A stretch of 64,000 nucleotides of DNA from CAZOKZ01 sp964580585 (GTDB lineage Bacteria; Sumerlaeota; Sumerlaeia; SLMS01; JAHLLQ01). This document shows positions 61,599 to 64,000 of this stretch, one piece after another. Within the stretch, counting starts at the first letter, position 1. Each line of letters opens with the position of its first letter. The stretch is from the NCBI GenBank assembly GCA_964580585.1, contig CAZOKZ010000013.1:8151-72150 (forward strand). The letters run 5' to 3'. The translations under genes and the position numbers were made by a program. Below the pieces are notes generated by a model. That model had not been told where the DNA came from. It saw only the letters and a program-made list of their open reading frames with translations, and did not search any database.

Positions 61599-63200
61599 GG
61601 GTTCCCCCCGTTGGGCGATTTGCCAATGTTCTTCGGATTCATGAACATTGGATTCGCCCGTACTGTCTGTTTGGTATGATTTTTCTAGTGGTAAGTAAAT
61701 GCGAAACGTCGTTCCTTTTTCCAACTGAGTATCGATTTTGCAAAACCCATTGTGAGCGCGAACGATTCCCTGGACGGCGGCAAGACCAAGCCCGCGCCCG
61801 GAACCTTTGGTTGAAAAGTAGGGGTCGAACACTCTGCTGGTGTGATCTACATCGATTCCTGTCCCCGTGTCTATAATTCCGATGACCAGATATTCCACGT
61901 TGGGATTGAAGAGAATGTTCTCTTCGTTTTCTGGAGGGGTACCTTGTTCAATTTTAGCCTGTATCCGGATAGTACCGGGATTGTTGCCAATCGATTCGAT
62001 GGAGTTTATTGCGATGCAATGAAGCGCGTGCCGCAATTGAGCGCTGTCGCCTTTGATCGGAGGTAAAGTTTCAGGCGTTTGGAAATGAACCGTAATGGTA
62101 GGCGGAACGATATTCTCCAATGAGAGTTGAAATTGTGTGAGGACCTTGGCCGGTTCAATTTCGGTAGCCTGGAATTTTCCCTGACCCGAAAAGTGCAGCA
62201 GGTGTTGTGTTAAATCGATGGCGCGTTTTGCGGCTTGTTTAATTTCATCCAGGCTGGATTCGATTTCTTCCGGCGATTGGAGGCATTCCAATGCGTAGTC
62301 GGCGTTGCCTTGGATGATGTTCAGTAAATTATTATAATCGTGAGCAATGCCGCCCGCCAAGGTGCCCATGCCTTCGAGTTTTTTCAGTTCGTGCACGCGT
62401 TTTTCAAGTCGTTCGCGTTCTTCGTTTGCGCGGACTTCTTCGGTTTTATCCAACATCAACCAGATTTCAACGTCCTCGATTTGATGTGCGATAAATTCAA
62501 CGATTCGCGTGCTGCCGTTTTTATGTCTGATCGGTACGCGATAGACTTTGGCGTTACCGTTTTTTTTGTCGTTTAGAAAACGAGACCGGTGAAGCTCGGC
62601 TTCGTCGCCATACAATACTCGGTACCACTTGTCTTGTGTATCGACTTCGTTTTGGCGATAGCCGGTAATCTGTTCGACCATCTTGTTGATTTTGATGTTT
62701 TCGCCAACAACATAGATCGCCCCTGCGGGAAGATTTTCGACCAGGTTTAAGAGCTGTCGATGGCTGGCAGAGATTTCTTTCTCGCGTCGTTCCTGAATTT
62801 TGATTGCTTGAGAAAGCGCCTCGCGTTGAACGATGTTTTGCAAGGTGCGCGAGATGCCCGCGGGGGTCAGTGTTCCTTTCAGCAAAAAGTCAGCGGCACC
62901 TGCTTTCAAGGACTCCAGGGCGAGTTGTTCATCGTCCTGGCCTGTGATGATAACAATAGGTTGTGTAATGCCGTCGCCACGCATCATCGCCATGACGTCG
63001 AGCCCGTTTTTTCCGTTCAAACGATAATCGACAAGGATGATGTCGATCGGTGTGCTTTGAAGTTTGAGAAGTGCTTCTTTCCAGGTGGTTGCTTCCAATA
63101 ATTGGAAATCGAAATCCTGGATTTCATTGAGTGAATCACGCAACAAATCCAAGTCTAGCTGATTGTCATCAACAGCAAGCAACGTCAGGTGATGTTTCAT
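61233..63200 (-). CDS. Hybrid sensor histidine kinase (REC-PAS-HK-REC)
   Basis: The start is the ATG at 63200 (MKHHLTLLAVDDNQ); a TTG 18 bp upstream is less likely. The 655-residue protein has an N-terminal receiver (phospho-acceptor D58 in ILVDYRLNG; switch Lys in FLLKGT) and a PAS domain (about 150-260). The histidine kinase has H287 in GGIAHDYNNLL and the ATPase motifs DTGTGID and GSGRGLGLAAVQG. A C-terminal receiver (VIDDEPG, phospho-acceptor in LLIDMSMPGF) ends it. No membrane helix is visible, so it is cytosolic. It is probably cotranscribed with, or partner of, the sigma-54 activator at the right edge. Confidence 0.95.
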   Translation of the reverse strand: MKHHLTLLAVDDNQLDLDLLRDSLNEIQDFDFQLLEATTWKEALLKLQSTPIDIILVDYRLNGKNGLDVMAMMRGDGITQPIVIITGQDDEQLALESLKAGAADFLLKGTLTPAGISRTLQNIVQREALSQAIKIQERREKEISASHRQLLNLVENLPAGAIYVVGENIKINKMVEQITGYRQNEVDTQDKWYRVLYGDEAELHRSRFLNDKKNGNAKVYRVPIRHKNGSTRIVEFIAHQIEDVEIWLMLDKTEEVRANEERERLEKRVHELKKLEGMGTLAGGIAHDYNNLLNIIQGNADYALECLQSPEEIESSLDEIKQAAKRAIDLTQHLLHFSGQGKFQATEIEPAKVLTQFQLSLENIVPPTITVHFQTPETLPPIKGDSAQLRHALHCIAINSIESIGNNPGTIRIQAKIEQGTPPENEENILFNPNVEYLVIGIIDTGTGIDVDHTSRVFDPYFSTKGSGRGLGLAAVQGIVRAHNGFCKIDTQLEKGTTFRIYLPLEKSYQTDSTGESNVHESEEHWQIAQRGEPMTTVKTILVIDDEPGIRRLAQKILERAGHHVLLAEDGAQGVELYRSQVDQIDGLLIDMSMPGFNGLETLRRIREINSNAKAVMSSGYSEENLTEQDDADFILKPYTPKDLVAIINKMLGTN

Positions 63201-63435
63201 TCCAGCGAAACCGTCCAAGTATCCAAATGCCTCTGCCCCGGCTTCTCCATCTTCCAGTCACTGAAATATAATCACGTATAAATAAATAATAATTCGGTCA
63301 ATTGATATATAAATTGCACAATTGGGGTGAGCCCAATTTCCTCTTTAGAAAAAATTAAATACCCTATTGGAAATGTGCATGGCAATTCCGAAATTTCAGA
63401 GAATGAGATTTATGCCGAAAAAAACCGAACGAAAA

Positions 63436-64000
63436 TCATGCCTGGGTTGGGTGTTGGTCGATGTTGAATTTCTTAATCATACGGTACAGAGTGGCTCGGT
63501 CGATTCCGAGCATTTCGGCGGCGTCTTGTTTTTTCCAGCCTTTGACTTCGAGCGCATGCAGGATATGGCGCTGGGTCATTTCGTCGAGATATTGATTGAG
63601 CGGCAGGTTTGACAGTTCGTCCGATTGCCCGCTTTCTTTTTTGCCAGAACGAACTTCCGTCTGATCGGTCGGCGGTAGCCAAAGATCGTCCACTTCAATG
63701 ACATTGTTTCGTGTCAGGATAACGGCGCGCTCGATTGTATTTTGCAGTTCGCGCACGTTGCCGCGCCATTCGGCGGCTTTCAGGGTAACGATGGCGTCGT
63801 TGGATAATTCGCGAAAGGGCACGCCGTTTTCCTGACATGCTTGAACGACAAAATGGCGGGCCAATTCTTCGATGTCGTCGCGTCGTTCGCGCAGGGGGGG
63901 GATTTCAATGGGGACGACCTGGAGACGATAGTACAAGTCCTCGCGAAATTCACCCCGAGCGACCATTTCCTTTAAATTGCGATTGGTGGCGGCCAACACG
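63436..64000 (-). CDS. Sigma-54-dependent (NtrC-type) activator, C-terminal part (runs off right edge)
   Basis: The visible 187 residues are the end of an AAA+ activator: LAATNRNLKEMVARGEFRED, RLQVVPIEIPPLRERRDDI, and GNVRELQNTIERAVILTRNN. It ends with a Fis-type helix-turn-helix (KKQDAAEMLGIDRATLYRM). The receiver and the ATPase core lie beyond the window. It is next to the hybrid kinase on the same strand, so the two may form a two-component system. The DNA target is unknown. Confidence 0.93.
   Translation of the reverse strand, partial: VLAATNRNLKEMVARGEFREDLYYRLQVVPIEIPPLRERRDDIEELARHFVVQACQENGVPFRELSNDAIVTLKAAEWRGNVRELQNTIERAVILTRNNVIEVDDLWLPPTDQTEVRSGKKESGQSDELSNLPLNQYLDEMTQRHILHALEVKGWKKQDAAEMLGIDRATLYRMIKKFNIDQHPTQA

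Noticed and set aside
63219..63435. Sigma-54 promoter upstream of the hybrid kinase
   Set aside because: No convincing TGGCAC-N5-TTGC pair is visible in this spacer, which is AT-rich and unremarkable.
1..64000. CRISPR arrays, rRNA or tRNA genes
   Set aside because: I scanned for spaced direct repeats and for conserved rRNA and tRNA blocks and saw none; a dedicated covariance search would be decisive.

Overview
The window reads as chromosomal DNA of a Gram-negative, probably uncultured bacterium. It encodes lipoproteins and signal peptides, an MlaE-type lipid permease, system II cytochrome c maturation (ResB and CcsA), a type II pseudopilin, RNase Y, and sigma-54 activators with FHA or GAF domains. 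Other lineage hints are an ECF sigma factor fused to a membrane-anchored extension, a LarA-like protein, and many small inverted-repeat elements in the spacers. This mix is what one expects from PVC-type or Sumerlaeota-like candidate phyla. The lineage is inferred only: there is no rRNA gene, and I see no tRNA, CRISPR array, prophage or complete IS element.

Layout. 1-6.7 kb: edge-truncated membrane protein, two-domain PPK2 polyphosphate kinase, thioredoxin-like lipid or redox protein with a truncated tandem copy, moaC, and a beta-lactamase-fold lipoprotein behind a secreted protein. 6.8-10.4 kb: response regulator with an NTF2-like output, bracketed by two copies of one inverted-repeat element, then a pseudopilin and an ECF sigma fusion. 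10.6-12.4 kb: a translationally coupled AAA ATPase and DUF4276 (TOPRIM-like) pair, the clearest candidate defence module. 12.6-17.2 kb: glgB, rny, and a Dabb-domain lipoprotein. 17.5-20 kb: an abundant-looking secreted surface protein with its own strong terminator. 20-25 kb: glycosyltransferase and asnB (4-bp overlap), dnaN, and an AsmA-like protein. 25-33.5 kb: membrane protein, GT2, FHA-GAF-sigma54 activator, degenerate LarA homologue, MscS channel, secreted protein, aldo/keto reductase. 33.6-37.7 kb: yidD-rnpA-rpmH and an AT-rich orphan gene, bracketed by an inverted pair of GC-rich repeats. 37.8-43.5 kb: tandem VOC proteins, HicB-like antitoxin, MlaE permease, RlmI-like methyltransferase, broken GxxExxY gene, and enolase. 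43.6-48 kb: GT39 membrane glycosyltransferase and secreted or membrane proteins. 48-54.2 kb: resB-ccsA-cdsA and a flippase-like UPF0104 protein, closely spaced. 54.3-57.8 kb: sugar epimerase-like cupin, a HEAT protein carrying a GspE-like N-terminal module, and two orphans. 58.2-61.1 kb: a large secreted GH13 enzyme with duplicated jelly-roll domains. 61.2-64 kb: a hybrid histidine kinase and the C-terminal part of an NtrC-type activator, probably partners.

Themes. Glucan metabolism is represented twice (cytosolic GlgB and a secreted GH13). Surface glycan assembly is spread over several glycosyltransferases, asnB and a cupin. Signalling proteins are unusually rich in fusions and unusual output domains. 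The origin-associated genes dnaN and rpmH-rnpA-yidD are about 11 kb apart with no dnaA between them. The most unusual candidates are the HEAT/GspE-N protein, the LarA homologue that has lost its catalytic residues, the AAA-DUF4276 pair, the ECF sigma fusion, and the AT-rich orphan between inverted repeats.
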